Shown: positions 7,822 to 16,651, counted from the stretch's first letter. The stretch is 64,000 nucleotides of DNA from Dyella solisilvae (GCF_003351225.1 NZ_QQSY01000004.1:137051-201050); one strand, 5' to 3'. Translations and numbers: made by a program. Notes: generated from the sequence alone by a model not told the origin.

Positions 7822-10149
7822 TTGTCCTTTTTCGCCCGCCTTCGAGAGTTCGCCAGCGCCGTATGGCCCTGGGTGCGCATCCCGTTCTGGATCTGCATGG
7901 GCCTGCTGTTCGGCTTCGTGCTGCCCTACACACTGGTGTTGAACAAGCGCGTGCAGGACCGCTTCAACGACCTGGTGTTCGCCGTGCCCACGCGCGTTTA
8001 CGCGCGCCCGCTGCCGCTTGCCGCTGGCACGCCGATGACGCCGGCGGCGCTGGAGCTCGAGCTCACCTTCGCCGGCTACGGCAATGATGGCCACGGCCAG
8101 GTGGCCGGGACCTGGGCCAAGGACGGCGGCAGCTACACCATCGCCTCGCGCGGCTATGCCGGCCCCGATGGCGGCGAAGTGCCCAAGCGCATCCGCGTGA
8201 CGCTGGGCAAGGGGCAGGTGGCCAACGTCAAGGACGTGGCCTCCGGCAAGCCGCTCGAGATCACCCACCTCGACCCCGCGCGCATCGCCACCGTGTACGG
8301 CTCGCAGCAGGAAGAACGTCGCATCGTGCGCCTCGCCGACGTGCCGCCGCTGCTGCTCGGCGGCCTGCAGGCGGTGGAAGACCGCGACTTCAAGCATCAC
8401 TTCGGCATCGACCTCACCGCGATCCTGCGCGCCTCCTTCGCCAACCTGCGCGCGGGCCACACCGTGCAGGGCGGCTCCACGCTGACCCAGCAGCTGGTGC
8501 GCAACCTGTTCCTCGACCGCGAGCAGAACTTCACGCGCAAGTTCAACGAAGCGCTGATGTCGATCCTGATCGAGGCGCACTACGACAAGAGCCGCATCCT
8601 CGAGGCTTACGTCAACGAAGTGTTCCTCGGCCAGCAGGGCAGCCAGGCGGTGCACGGTTTCGCGGCGGCGTCGGAGTTCTACTTCGGCCGGCGCATGGAA
8701 GACCTCAAGCCGCAGGAGATGGCGCTGCTGATCGGCATGGTGAAGGGACCCAGCTATTACGATCCGCGCCGCTACCCCGATCGCGCGCTGTCGCGCCGCA
8801 ACCTGGTGCTGGACCAGTTCCAGGAGACCGGCCTGATCACCGCCGATCAGACCGCCGCCTACAAGGCCACACCGCTGGGCATCGTCACCAACGGCCAGCT
8901 GCCGCACAACCGCTTCCCGGCCTTCATGCAGCTGGTGCGTGAGCAGATCACCGGCGACTTCGATGACGAGATGCTTTCCCAGGGCAACCTCAGCATCTTC
9001 ACCACGCTCGATCCTGCCGCCCAGCTGTATGCGGAGCAGGCCATCGCCACGACCGCGGCGGGGCTGGGCAAGCGCGGCGAGGCGGCGCAGGCCGCGGCGG
9101 TGGTGACAGAAGCGCAGACCGGCGCCGTGCTGGCCATCGTCGGCAGCAAATCGCCGGGCGACCAGGGCTTCAACCGCGCGCTGGATGCGCGTCGCCCGAT
9201 CGGTTCGCTGGTGAAGCCGCTGGTGTACCTGGTGGCGTTGACCAATCCTGAGCGCTGGAACCTGGGCAGCCCGGTGGAGGATTCACCGATCAGCATGCGC
9301 CAGGCCGACGGCAGCTACTGGACGCCCAAGAACGACGAAGGCGACGTGCATGGCGCCGTGCCGATGATCGATGCGCTGGTGCACTCGTGGAACCTGGCGA
9401 CGATCAACCTCGGCATGAACATCGGCGTGTCGCGCATCAAGGCCTTCCTGGAGTCGTTTGGCCTGACCGACGTGACCCCGAGTCCGTCGCTGCTGATTGG
9501 CGCAGTCGACCTGTCGCCGCTGCAGGCGACTCAGCTCTACCAGTACATCGCCGCGGACGGCCACGCGTTGCCGTTGTTGGCGGTGCGCGGCGTGGTCGAT
9601 GGCAATGGCCAGACGGTCAAGCGCTACGAGGTGAAGACCGGCGCCGGCGAATACCAGCCGGCCGTGCGCCTGGTGAAGTGGGCCATGCAGCAGGTGGCGC
9701 GCTCGGGCACGGCCGCTTCGATCGGTACCTCGGGCCTGGCCTATCTCAACGCGGCGGGCAAGACCGGTACCAGCAACGACATGCGCGACAGCTGGTTCGC
9801 GGGCTTCACCGGCGATCACCTCGCGCTGTTCTGGATGGGCCGCGACGACAACAAGCCGAGCGGCCTCTATGGCGCCACGGGCAGCTTGCGCGCGTGGCAG
9901 GAGTTGTTCCGCAAACTGCCCACGCGGCCGCTGTCCGCTGCGCCGGGCGAAGGCCTGGAGATGGCCTGGATCAATACCGCCGACGGCAAGCGTTCGGAGG
10001 AAGGATGCGAAGGGGCGCGTCTGTTGCCGGTCGTCGCCGGTACACTGTCACAGGACGCCGAAGGCTGCTTCTGGCAGCACGTCGGCAATCTCTTTGGCGG
10101 CGGTGAGTCCTCCCCCGCGCCAGCCCCCGCTCCACCTGTCCAGGATTGA
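7822..10149 (+). CDS. mrcB: Bifunctional penicillin-binding protein 1B (class A PBP)
   Basis: 775 residues. It polymerises lipid II into glycan and cross-links peptides in the periplasm. An N-terminal membrane anchor (FWICMGLLFGFVLPYTLVL) and a UB2H-like region (about 50-140) mark the 1B type. Transglycosylase motifs: AVEDRDF (about 183), GGSTLTQQLVRNLFL and RILEAYVNEVFLG. Transpeptidase motifs: SLVK with the acylated serine near 461, SWN near 522, KTGTS near 646. The start is TTG 7822, with AGGA 10 nt upstream; the first ATG would delete most of the membrane anchor. A TPR lipoprotein gene begins 2 nt after its stop. Confidence 0.93.
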   Translation: MSFFARLREFASAVWPWVRIPFWICMGLLFGFVLPYTLVLNKRVQDRFNDLVFAVPTRVYARPLPLAAGTPMTPAALELELTFAGYGNDGHGQVAGTWAKDGGSYTIASRGYAGPDGGEVPKRIRVTLGKGQVANVKDVASGKPLEITHLDPARIATVYGSQQEERRIVRLADVPPLLLGGLQAVEDRDFKHHFGIDLTAILRASFANLRAGHTVQGGSTLTQQLVRNLFLDREQNFTRKFNEALMSILIEAHYDKSRILEAYVNEVFLGQQGSQAVHGFAAASEFYFGRRMEDLKPQEMALLIGMVKGPSYYDPRRYPDRALSRRNLVLDQFQETGLITADQTAAYKATPLGIVTNGQLPHNRFPAFMQLVREQITGDFDDEMLSQGNLSIFTTLDPAAQLYAEQAIATTAAGLGKRGEAAQAAAVVTEAQTGAVLAIVGSKSPGDQGFNRALDARRPIGSLVKPLVYLVALTNPERWNLGSPVEDSPISMRQADGSYWTPKNDEGDVHGAVPMIDALVHSWNLATINLGMNIGVSRIKAFLESFGLTDVTPSPSLLIGAVDLSPLQATQLYQYIAADGHALPLLAVRGVVDGNGQTVKRYEVKTGAGEYQPAVRLVKWAMQQVARSGTAASIGTSGLAYLNAAGKTGTSNDMRDSWFAGFTGDHLALFWMGRDDNKPSGLYGATGSLRAWQELFRKLPTRPLSAAPGEGLEMAWINTADGKRSEEGCEGARLLPVVAGTLSQDAEGCFWQHVGNLFGGGESSPAPAPAPPVQD

Positions 10150-10151
10150 AC

Positions 10152-10682
10152 ATGTCCCGTCGCTCCCGTCATCTCATTGCCGCCCCTGCCGCGCTCGCCG
10201 TGGCGCTGCTGGCTGCGTGCAGCCAGCCCGTGGCGCCCTCGCAGGCCACGCGCCCCTCGGTGTCCGACGAGCAGATGCTGTCGTCCATCCATGCCGCGGG
10301 TGACAAGGAGAAATCGGTGATCGACGTGAACCCCCTGCGTGATCCTGGCGTGGCGGCGCTGCAGGATGCCGCCGACGGCGACTTGCGCACGGGCCAGTAC
10401 CAGGCCGCGGCGGTCAAGCTCGACCAGGCGCTGAAGATCAGCCCCAATTCGCCGGACCTGCTGCAGGACCGCGCCGAACTGGCGATCCGCCTGAGGGATT
10501 ACGCCAGCGCGGAGCAGTTCGCGCATCGCTCGTGGGAGCTGGGTCCCAAGCTTGGGCCGCTGTGCGCGCGCAACTGGCAGACCATTGCCGAGCTGCGCCA
10601 GCGCGCGGGCGACGAGGCGGGCGCTTCCAACGCGATCAAGTCGGTCACGCAGTGCCACGTTGAAGGGATACAGCGTTACTGA
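10152..10682 (+). CDS. TPR lipoprotein, candidate PBP1B activator (LpoP type)
   Basis: 176 residues. The signal peptide ends in a lipobox (AVALLAAC), giving a lipid-modified Cys near residue 22. The mature part has a short linker and two to three TPR-like helices (LRTGQYQAAAVKLDQALKISPNSPDLLQDRAEL). It begins 2 nt after the mrcB stop; the ATG at 10152 is preferred to the TTG at 10146. In Pseudomonas the outer-membrane TPR lipoprotein LpoP, encoded with PBP1b, activates that enzyme. The size, lipobox, TPR fold and operon position match that model, so the role is inferred from context. No LpoB-like sequence is visible. Confidence 0.75.
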   Translation: MSRRSRHLIAAPAALAVALLAACSQPVAPSQATRPSVSDEQMLSSIHAAGDKEKSVIDVNPLRDPGVAALQDAADGDLRTGQYQAAAVKLDQALKISPNSPDLLQDRAELAIRLRDYASAEQFAHRSWELGPKLGPLCARNWQTIAELRQRAGDEAGASNAIKSVTQCHVEGIQRY

Positions 10683-10697
10683 GCCGCTCCTTCTTCG

Positions 10698-10728
10698 TGC
10701 AGGAGCGCACGCTGCGCGCGCTCCTGCA
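10698..10728. terminator. Hairpin between convergent lipoprotein and VOC genes
   Basis: TGCAGGAGCGC / GCGCTCCTGCA, 11-bp perfect stem with a 9-nt loop. It sits 15 nt after the lipoprotein stop and 22 nt from the end of the minus-strand gene. No T-run follows on either side. Confidence 0.55.
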
Positions 10729-10750
10729 GAGATGGCCGGCTGCGTGACGG

Positions 10751-11128
10751 CTAGCGCCGCCGCTCCTCCATCAGGCCCACCAGGTTTCCATCCGGATCGC
10801 GCAGGAAGGCCAGCCACAATGTGTGGTCGGACAGCTCGGCGGTAGCCTGCGGCTCGCGTTCGCCCACCGCGCCCCGGTCGAGCAGGGAGGTGAAGGTCTT
10901 TTCGATGTCGGCGACCTTGAAGTACAGGATGGAGTTGGCTCCCACCGCGCCTGCGCCCTGTGGCGTGGACAGCATCAGGCGCACGCCGCCGCTGTCGAGG
11001 AACGCGAGGTTGGGCGCCGGACGGAACAGGAATGGCAGCCCGAGAATGTCGCGATAGAACGACAGCGCCGCATCGACGTCGCTGACCGTGATGGCGATCT
11101 GGCCAATGCCGGTAATGGCGGTGGACAT
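10751..11128 (-). CDS. VOC (glyoxalase/bleomycin-resistance fold) protein
   Basis: 125 residues. The two beta-alpha-beta-beta-beta modules of the vicinal oxygen chelate fold are visible: IGQIAITVSDVDAALSFYRD followed by LGLPFLF, then ILYFKVADIEKTFTSLLDRG and FLRDPDGNLVGLMEE. The ending DPDGNLVGLME is typical of lactoylglutathione-lyase-like relatives, and the Glu near the end is a likely metal ligand. Substrate unknown. It is divergent from yoaA with a 74-bp gap. Confidence 0.85.
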   Translation of the reverse strand: MSTAITGIGQIAITVSDVDAALSFYRDILGLPFLFRPAPNLAFLDSGGVRLMLSTPQGAGAVGANSILYFKVADIEKTFTSLLDRGAVGEREPQATAELSDHTLWLAFLRDPDGNLVGLMEERRR

Positions 11129-11202
11129 GGCGCGGCTCCGCTGGGCATCGCGAGCAGTCTAGGGCATTCGCGGCCCGGCCGAAGCTCGGCCATACTTGCC
11201 GG

Positions 11203-13137
11203 ATGATCGATCACGAGGACGTCGCCGCGCTGCTGGGCACGGAAGGCCCGTTTGCCCGCGAGTTGCCCAATTTCGCCCCGCGCGCCGCCCAACAGGCGAT
11301 GGCGCGCGCGGTGCAGCACGCCATCGCCGAGCGCGAGACGCTGATCGCCGAGGCCGGCACCGGCACCGGCAAGACGTTCGCCTATCTCGTGCCGGCGCTG
11401 CTCTCCGGCGAACGCGTGATCGTCTCCACCGGCACCAAGGCGCTGCAGGACCAGCTCTTTTTCCGCGACCTGCCGCGTGTGCGCTCGGTGCTCGATGCGC
11501 GCCTGAAGACCGCGTTGCTGAAGGGGCGCTCGAATTACCTGTGCCTTTATCGCCTGGACCAGACCGTGCGAGAAGGCGCCAGCTTCGATCGCACGCAGGC
11601 ATCGCAGCTGGCGGCGATCCGCGCGTGGTCGGCGCGCACGCGCCGCGGTGATCGAATGGAACTGGCCGAGGTGCCGGAGGAGTCGCCGCTGTGGCCGCGC
11701 GTCACCTCCACGCCGGAGAACTGCCTGGGCGTCGAATGCCCGTTCTACGACGATTGCCATGTGATCAAGGCGCGGCGCGAGGCGCAGGAGGCGGACCTGG
11801 TGGTGGTCAACCACCATCTGCTGTTCGCCGACATGGCGCTCAAGCAGGAAGGCTTCGGCGAGATCCTGCCGGGCGCCAGCGCCTTCATCCTTGACGAGGC
11901 CCACCAGATCCCTGAGCTGGCCGGACAGTTCTTCTCGCAGAGCATCAGCGCGCGCCAGATCAGCGAGCTGGCCCAGGACAGCCTCGCCGAATGCAACGGC
12001 GTGACCGGCGCCATCGGCCTGGTGCTCGAGCCGGCTGAGGCAGTGCAGGACGCGGTGCGCAAGTTGCGCCTGGCCATGGACGTGCTGCCGGAGCGTGGAC
12101 CGTTCCACGCGCTGGAAGCGCAGCGGCCCATGGTCGAAGCCCTGCATGAGCTGCGCGAGGTGCTGGCCGACTTCACCGATGTGCTGTCCTCGCAGGCCGA
12201 GCGCTCGCGTGGCTTCGCCCATGCGCACGAGCGTGCGGCGCTGCTCAGCGAACGCCTCGACCGCATCGCCGAGCGCGAGGGCGAACGCGACGTGCGCTGG
12301 TTTGAGCTGTATCCGCGCGGCTTCGCCCTGCATGCCACGCCGCTCGACCTGGCTGCTCCGCTGCGCGCCATGCGCGAACACACCCAGGCGGCGTGGATCT
12401 ATACCTCGGCCACGCTGTCGGTGGCCGCCAGTTTCGACCACTTCGCGCGCCAGCTCGGCCTGGATGATCCGCAGACGCTGCAGGCGGAAAGTCCGTTCGA
12501 CTACGCCAAGCAGGCGCTTTGCTACTTGCCGCCGGCCTTGCCCGATCCGTCCGCCCGCGATTACACCGACCGGGTGATCGAAGCGGTGTTGCCGGTGCTG
12601 CACGCCTCGCACGGGCGTGCCTTCCTGTTGTTCACTTCGCATCGCGCGCTGCGCCGCGCCGCCGAATTGCTGCACCAGCGCGTGCCCTGGCCGCTGTTCG
12701 TGCAGGGCTCGGCGCCACGCCACCAATTGCTCGAAGAGTTTCGCGCCAGCGGCCACGGCGTCCTGCTCGGCGCCGCCAGTTTCTGGGAAGGCGTGGACGT
12801 GGCGGGCGAGGCGCTCAGCGTGGTGGTGATCGACAAGCTGCCATTTGCCGCCCCCGACGACCCGGTGCTGCAGGCGCGCCTGGAAGCGCTGGAGCAGGCC
12901 GGCATCAATCCCTTCATGGGCTGGCAGGTGCCCAGCGCCGTCATCGCGCTGAAGCAGGGGGCGGGGCGCCTCATCCGCGATGTGCACGATCGCGGCGTGC
13001 TGGTGCTGTGTGACCCGCGATTGACCACCAAGGGTTATGGACGGCTGTTCCTGGCCAGCCTGCCGGGCATGCCCCGTACGCGCGAGCTGGCGGAGGTGCA
13101 GGCGTTCTTCGACGGCGAGATCAAGGAGACGGCCTAA
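11203..13137 (+). CDS. yoaA: DinG-family iron-sulphur DNA helicase YoaA
   Basis: 644 residues, the length of YoaA rather than the longer DinG-exonuclease fusions. YoaA is an XPD-like 5'-3' helicase acting at stalled replication forks with the HolC subunit. Walker A is EAGTGTGKT (about 50-58), Walker B/DEAH is LDEAH (about 230). Four cysteines placed to hold a 4Fe-4S cluster are C114, C174, C179 and C185 (in NYLCLYR and ENCLGVECPFYDDC). The C-terminal motor has GRAFLLFTSHRAL, SFWEGVDVAGEAL and the QGAGRLIR motif. The ATG start at 11203 is unambiguous by homology. Confidence 0.92.
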   Translation: MIDHEDVAALLGTEGPFARELPNFAPRAAQQAMARAVQHAIAERETLIAEAGTGTGKTFAYLVPALLSGERVIVSTGTKALQDQLFFRDLPRVRSVLDARLKTALLKGRSNYLCLYRLDQTVREGASFDRTQASQLAAIRAWSARTRRGDRMELAEVPEESPLWPRVTSTPENCLGVECPFYDDCHVIKARREAQEADLVVVNHHLLFADMALKQEGFGEILPGASAFILDEAHQIPELAGQFFSQSISARQISELAQDSLAECNGVTGAIGLVLEPAEAVQDAVRKLRLAMDVLPERGPFHALEAQRPMVEALHELREVLADFTDVLSSQAERSRGFAHAHERAALLSERLDRIAEREGERDVRWFELYPRGFALHATPLDLAAPLRAMREHTQAAWIYTSATLSVAASFDHFARQLGLDDPQTLQAESPFDYAKQALCYLPPALPDPSARDYTDRVIEAVLPVLHASHGRAFLLFTSHRALRRAAELLHQRVPWPLFVQGSAPRHQLLEEFRASGHGVLLGAASFWEGVDVAGEALSVVVIDKLPFAAPDDPVLQARLEALEQAGINPFMGWQVPSAVIALKQGAGRLIRDVHDRGVLVLCDPRLTTKGYGRLFLASLPGMPRTRELAEVQAFFDGEIKETA

Positions 13138-13242
13138 CGGACAGTCGAGCTTTGCGCCTGCCGCCGCGTCCCATGGCACTGGTGTTCGGAGCTCGCCAGG
13201 TCGACCATGGGCGGGCTTTTTCCGCATGAGGAGGGCAGGCGC

Positions 13243-13611
13243 ATGGCCAAGGTCATCGGACTGGGCGGCATCTTCTTCAAGGCACGCGATCCCGAAGCGT
13301 TGGGCAAGTGGTACGCCGAGCACCTCGGATTGTCGGTCGACGACTGGGGCGGCGTACGTTGGAGCGAAGAGCCTGCGCGCCCCGGCTACACCCTGTGGGC
13401 GCCATTCGCGGCCGATACCAGCTACTTCTCGCCGAGCACGCAGCCGTACATGGTCAATTTCCGCGTCGATGACCTGCACGCGCTGCTGGCGCGACTGCGC
13501 GCGGCGGGCGTGACGGTCGACGATCGCGTCGACGAAAGCGAGTACGGCCGGTTCGGCTGGATCATGGACCCGGAGGGCACGCGCATCGAGTTGTGGCAGC
13601 CTCCGCTGTGA
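13243..13611 (+). CDS. VOC-family protein
   Basis: 122 residues. The fold is seen as GLGGIFFKARDPEALGKWYAEH leading to LGLSVDDWGG, and VNFRVDDLHALLARLRAAG leading to GRFGWIMDPEGTRIELWQP. The GWIMDPEGTRIELW end is characteristic of this glyoxalase-like group; His and Glu metal ligands are not fully assigned. I start at ATG 13243, which has AGGAGGG with a 7-nt spacer; the in-frame ATG at 13207 has no such site. It follows yoaA by about 105 bp. Confidence 0.85.
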   Translation: MAKVIGLGGIFFKARDPEALGKWYAEHLGLSVDDWGGVRWSEEPARPGYTLWAPFAADTSYFSPSTQPYMVNFRVDDLHALLARLRAAGVTVDDRVDESEYGRFGWIMDPEGTRIELWQPPL

Positions 13612-13696
13612 GCGCCCTTTGATGGCGGCGCCGTGCCTGAGTTGAGTTCCAGCTGGCCATCGTGCGTTCGTCGATGGTTTGCCATGCATGGAGGCA

Positions 13697-13714
13697 ATGA
13701 CGCTCTCGCGTCAT
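13697..13714. repeat. Small hairpin upstream of creD
   Basis: ATGACGC, loop TCTC, GCGTCAT: 7-bp perfect stem in the 214-bp gap between the VOC gene and creD. Could be a terminator of the VOC gene or a regulatory site; no T-run. Confidence 0.3.
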
Positions 13715-13825
13715 GCTGCGCGGCCCGGCTTTCGCCACAAGTGGATGGCGTAGTGCCCCGGGTTCGCCCGGCCGCTTGCCGCCTGCGGTGTTTCGATGGC
13801 AACTCCGTCATGAGGAGATCGGCCA

Positions 13826-15175
13826 ATGGGACACTGGATGCGCAGCTGGACGGCCAAGGTGCTTGGCCTCGGGTTGCTCGCGCTGTTGATGTTGATTCCC
13901 TTGTACAAGGTGCAGTCGCTGGTGGAGGAACGCCAGGACATGCGCCAATCCGCCGTGCAGCAGATCGCGCAGGGCTGGGGCGGCGAACAGGTACTTGGCG
14001 GGCTGGTGCTGGCGGTACCAACCCGCGAGCAGGTATCCGACGCCCAGGGCGTCGCGCGGGTGCATGGCGATACCGTCATGGTGCTGCCGGATACCGCCAG
14101 CATCGATGCCGCGATGTTGGTGGAGAAGCGGCGATACGGCATCTATGAGGCGCCCGTGTTCAGCACCTCGGTGCAGTTGCGTGGACGCTTCCTGCCCGAG
14201 GAAATCGCGCAGCTTCGACAGCTCGACAGCGCGAGCTGGCAAACCGACAAGGCCGAGCTGCGCCTGGTGGTGGCAGACCTGCGTGGATTGCAGGAAGTGA
14301 GTGAGCTGTTGGTCAATGGCAAGCCGCAACGCTTCTCCTCATCGGCGGCATCGTTTGGTGGACGTTGGGCGACCGTGACGGTTCCACTGGATTTGACGGC
14401 GCTTGACGGCCAGCCCATCGACTTCGCCATCCGCCTCCAACTGGCCGGTACCCAGTCGCTGCAGCTGCTGCCGCTGGCGCGCACGGTCGACGCGAGGCTG
14501 CGTGCGCCGTGGCCGGATCCCAGCTTCACTGGCGCCGCGCTGCCGGTGGAGCGGCGCGTGGATGCCCAGGGCTTTTCCGCACGCTGGCACATGCTCGACC
14601 TCAATCGGAGCTTCGGACAGTCATGGCATGCAAGCGACGAGCGCGTCGAAGAGGCCGTGCGTAACTCGAGTTTCGGCGTTGCGCTGTACCAGCCAGTCGA
14701 CCTGTACCAGCGCAATGTGCGCGCCGGCAAATACGGCCTGCTGTTCGTCACGCTGACCTTCGTCGCGTTCTTCCTGTTCGAGGTGCTCAAGCGGATGCGC
14801 GTGCATCCGGTGCAGTACCTGTTGGTTGGCGCGGCGCTCAGCGCGTTCTACGTATTGCTGCTGGCGCTGTCGGAGCAGATCGGCTTCGCGCCGGCGTACG
14901 TCGTGGCTTCGTTGTCGGTGGTGGTGATCATCGGCGGCTATGCGGCCGCGGTGCTTCGCGCGCGACGTGCCGGCCTGCTGCTGGGCGGAACGCTCGCCCT
15001 GGTCTACGCGATGCTTTACGTCGTGCTGGCGGCGGAAGCGTACGCGCTGCTGATCGGCGCGGTGGTGCTGGTGCTCACGCTGGCCCTGCTGATGTACCTG
15101 ACCCGTCGCATTGACTGGTACGCCAGCGTGCCTGCCGCAGTGGAGTCAGCAGCCGTTATCATGGAGCGGCCATGA
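13826..15175 (+). CDS. creD: Inner-membrane protein CreD
   Basis: 449 residues, the usual CreD length. An N-terminal membrane helix (KVLGLGLLALLMLIPLYKVQ) precedes a large periplasmic domain. About five C-terminal helices follow from residue 305 (YGLLFVTLTFVAFFLFEVLKRMRVHP, QYLLVGAALSAFYVLLLAL and later). The stretch FEVLKRMRVHPVQYLLVG is the family signature. CreD belongs to the CreBC regulon in enteric bacteria and affects envelope integrity and beta-lactam response; creBC is not beside it here. An AGGAGA element lies 8 nt before the start. Its stop overlaps the tsaB start by 4 bp (ATGA), so the two are probably translationally coupled. Confidence 0.92.
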   Translation: MGHWMRSWTAKVLGLGLLALLMLIPLYKVQSLVEERQDMRQSAVQQIAQGWGGEQVLGGLVLAVPTREQVSDAQGVARVHGDTVMVLPDTASIDAAMLVEKRRYGIYEAPVFSTSVQLRGRFLPEEIAQLRQLDSASWQTDKAELRLVVADLRGLQEVSELLVNGKPQRFSSSAASFGGRWATVTVPLDLTALDGQPIDFAIRLQLAGTQSLQLLPLARTVDARLRAPWPDPSFTGAALPVERRVDAQGFSARWHMLDLNRSFGQSWHASDERVEEAVRNSSFGVALYQPVDLYQRNVRAGKYGLLFVTLTFVAFFLFEVLKRMRVHPVQYLLVGAALSAFYVLLLALSEQIGFAPAYVVASLSVVVIIGGYAAAVLRARRAGLLLGGTLALVYAMLYVVLAAEAYALLIGAVVLVLTLALLMYLTRRIDWYASVPAAVESAAVIMERP

Positions 15176-15861
15176 ACCTGCTTGCCCTCGAAACCTCCAC
15201 CGAAGCCTGCTCCGTCGCCCTCGTCCACGGCGACGAAGTGATCGCGCGCAGCGAGATCGCGCCCCGTCGACACGCCGAACTGGTGCTGCCCATGGCGGAC
15301 ACCCTGCTGGCGGAAGCCGGGCTCGGACGCCATGCGCTGGACGCCATCGCCGTGGGCCGCGGTCCCGGCGCCTTCACCGGCGTGCGGCTGGGCGTGTCGC
15401 TGGCGCAAGGCATGGCGCTGGCGCTGGGCCTGCCGGTGGTCACCATTTCCTCGCTGGCGGCGCTGGCGCTGGAAGCGCCGGAGGACGACGCGGCCATCCT
15501 CGCCGTGATCGATGCGCGCATGGGCGAGATCTACGCGGCCAGCTACCGTCGCGACGAGAACGGTGGTCTGGTCGCGCTGGATGAGGAGCGCGTCTGCACG
15601 CCGGATGCTCTGGAACTGCCGATAGCTACGCACTGGCATGTGGTCGGCACGGGTTGGGGCACGTATGCGGAGGTGTTGCGCGGGCGATTGACCGGCACCC
15701 TGCGCTCGGCCGACGGCCTGCGTTACCCGCAGGCGCGGCACGTTGCGGAGCTGGCGGCGCGCGAAGTCGCCGCTGGCCGAGTGGCCAGCCCGGAGCATGC
15801 TTTGCCGGTGTATCTGCGCGACAAGGTCGCCCTGACGCTGGTCGAGCAAGGCAAGGCCTGA
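15172..15861 (+). CDS. tsaB: tRNA t6A37 biosynthesis protein TsaB
   Basis: 229 residues. TsaB is the non-catalytic ASKHA-fold partner that holds TsaD (with TsaE) for adding threonylcarbamoyl to A37 of ANN-decoding tRNAs. MNLLALETSTEACSVAL and the GRGPGAFTGVRLGVSLAQG loop are the family signatures; RHAELVLP is also conserved. There is no metal-binding HxxxH as in TsaD, as expected. The start ATG overlaps the creD stop. Confidence 0.95.
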   Translation: MNLLALETSTEACSVALVHGDEVIARSEIAPRRHAELVLPMADTLLAEAGLGRHALDAIAVGRGPGAFTGVRLGVSLAQGMALALGLPVVTISSLAALALEAPEDDAAILAVIDARMGEIYAASYRRDENGGLVALDEERVCTPDALELPIATHWHVVGTGWGTYAEVLRGRLTGTLRSADGLRYPQARHVAELAAREVAAGRVASPEHALPVYLRDKVALTLVEQGKA

Positions 15862-15876
15862 AACCCGCTTGAGCTT

Positions 15877-15913
15877 CGCCAAGGGAGCGCGATGTCTTCA
15901 CGCCCCCTTGGCG
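15877..15913 (+). terminator. Hairpin after creD-tsaB
   Basis: CGCCAAGGG / CCCTTGGCG outer 9-bp stem with a further GCG/CGC pairing inside, 15 nt after the tsaB stop and about 50 nt before the dodecin start. Probable terminator, no clear T-run. Confidence 0.5.
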
Positions 15914-15961
15914 AGTTCGGGTATGCACTTCCATGCGCCCACGCCACCCGAGGCCACGCGC

Positions 15962-16171
15962 ATGTCCGAGCACATCTACAAGACCGTGGAGCTGACCGGC
16001 TCCTCGAAGATCAGCAGCGACGAAGCCATTCGGGCCGCCATCGAGCGCGCCTCCAAGACCATCCGTGACATCCGCTGGTTCCACGTGACGGAAGTGCGGG
16101 GCCATGTGGACGGCGGCAAGGTCGCCTACTGGCAGGTCACCCTGAAGATCGGGTTCACCCTGGAGGGCTGA
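15962..16171 (+). CDS. Dodecin-family flavin-binding protein
   Basis: 69 residues, the normal size of dodecins: small dodecameric proteins that bind and store flavin or CoA-type ligands. The pattern YKTVELTGSSKISSDEAIRA, then WFHVTEVRGHVDGGKVAYWQ and VTLKIGFTLE is diagnostic, with the conserved Trp (W in RWFHV) that stacks on flavin. An in-frame start at 15869 would add 31 residues encoded by the terminator hairpin region, so I take ATG 15962. Confidence 0.9.
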   Translation: MSEHIYKTVELTGSSKISSDEAIRAAIERASKTIRDIRWFHVTEVRGHVDGGKVAYWQVTLKIGFTLEG

Positions 16172-16199
16172 CGGCCCCGCCACAGGACGCAGGTAAGGC

Positions 16200-16583
16200 T
16201 CAGCCGGCCTTGGCGGCGGGCGCCTTGCGCGTGGCCGTGGGCGGCTTGCCGGCTGACTGGGCGGTGTGCGCCTTGAGGATCGCCGGCAACAGGCCGGGGA
16301 AGCGCTGCTCGATTTCCTCGAAGCGGGAGGTGTTGAGCATCTCCACTCCGCGGCGTTCACTGCGGATCAGCCCCGCCTCGCGCAGGGCGCGGAAGTGCTG
16401 GGACAGGGTGGACTTGGGGATGGCGCGATCCTGCATCTGCAGGAAGGCCGAGCAGGTGTTGGCGCGATCGGCGCAGGTCAGCCGGGCGTAGATGGCTGCA
16501 CGCACCGGGTCGGAGAGCGCATGCAGGATGCCCTCTACCGTGATGTCCTCGATGGAAGGGTGGGTCAGCGGCCTCATGGCCAC
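16200..16583 (-). CDS. ArsR-type winged-helix transcriptional regulator
   Basis: 127 residues. The winged helix-turn-helix is seen as ILHALSDPVRAAIYARL, then IPKSTLSQHFRALREAGLI and RSERRGVEMLNTSRFEEI. The C-terminus is a basic Ala/Lys tail. It carries two Cys (ADRANTCSAF and one upstream) that could sense thiol or metal, but no classical ArsR metal box. The GTG at 16583 has AAGGG 10 nt upstream and is slightly preferred to ATG 16577. It is divergent from an SDR gene with two perfect palindromes between them, so it probably represses that gene and itself. Confidence 0.85.
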   Translation of the reverse strand: MAMRPLTHPSIEDITVEGILHALSDPVRAAIYARLTCADRANTCSAFLQMQDRAIPKSTLSQHFRALREAGLIRSERRGVEMLNTSRFEEIEQRFPGLLPAILKAHTAQSAGKPPTATRKAPAAKAG

Positions 16584-16613
16584 ATTTTAGCAGCCCTTGA
16601 AATCTTGTTCTAA

Positions 16614-16651
16614 AGTTCGCATGTCGCGAACTATGGGAGTTATGAACTCCC
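16614..16651. promoter_or_regulatory. Two perfect palindromes between ArsR regulator and SDR genes
   Basis: AGTTCGC-N5-GCGAACT (16614-16632) and GGGAGTT-ATG-AACTCCC (16635-16651). Adjacent dyads in a 108-bp divergent promoter region are the usual form of ArsR-family operators. The two share the half-site core AGTT/AACT. Binding is inferred. Confidence 0.6.

Noticed and set aside
7659-8087. Plus-strand frame overlapping the mrcB start
   Set aside because: Begins in a repeat (MPAFAGMTG) and lies out of frame with the PBP1B protein.
10975-13689. 904-codon minus-strand frame opposite yoaA
   Set aside because: Covers yoaA antisense and runs into the end of the VOC frame; no motif of its own.
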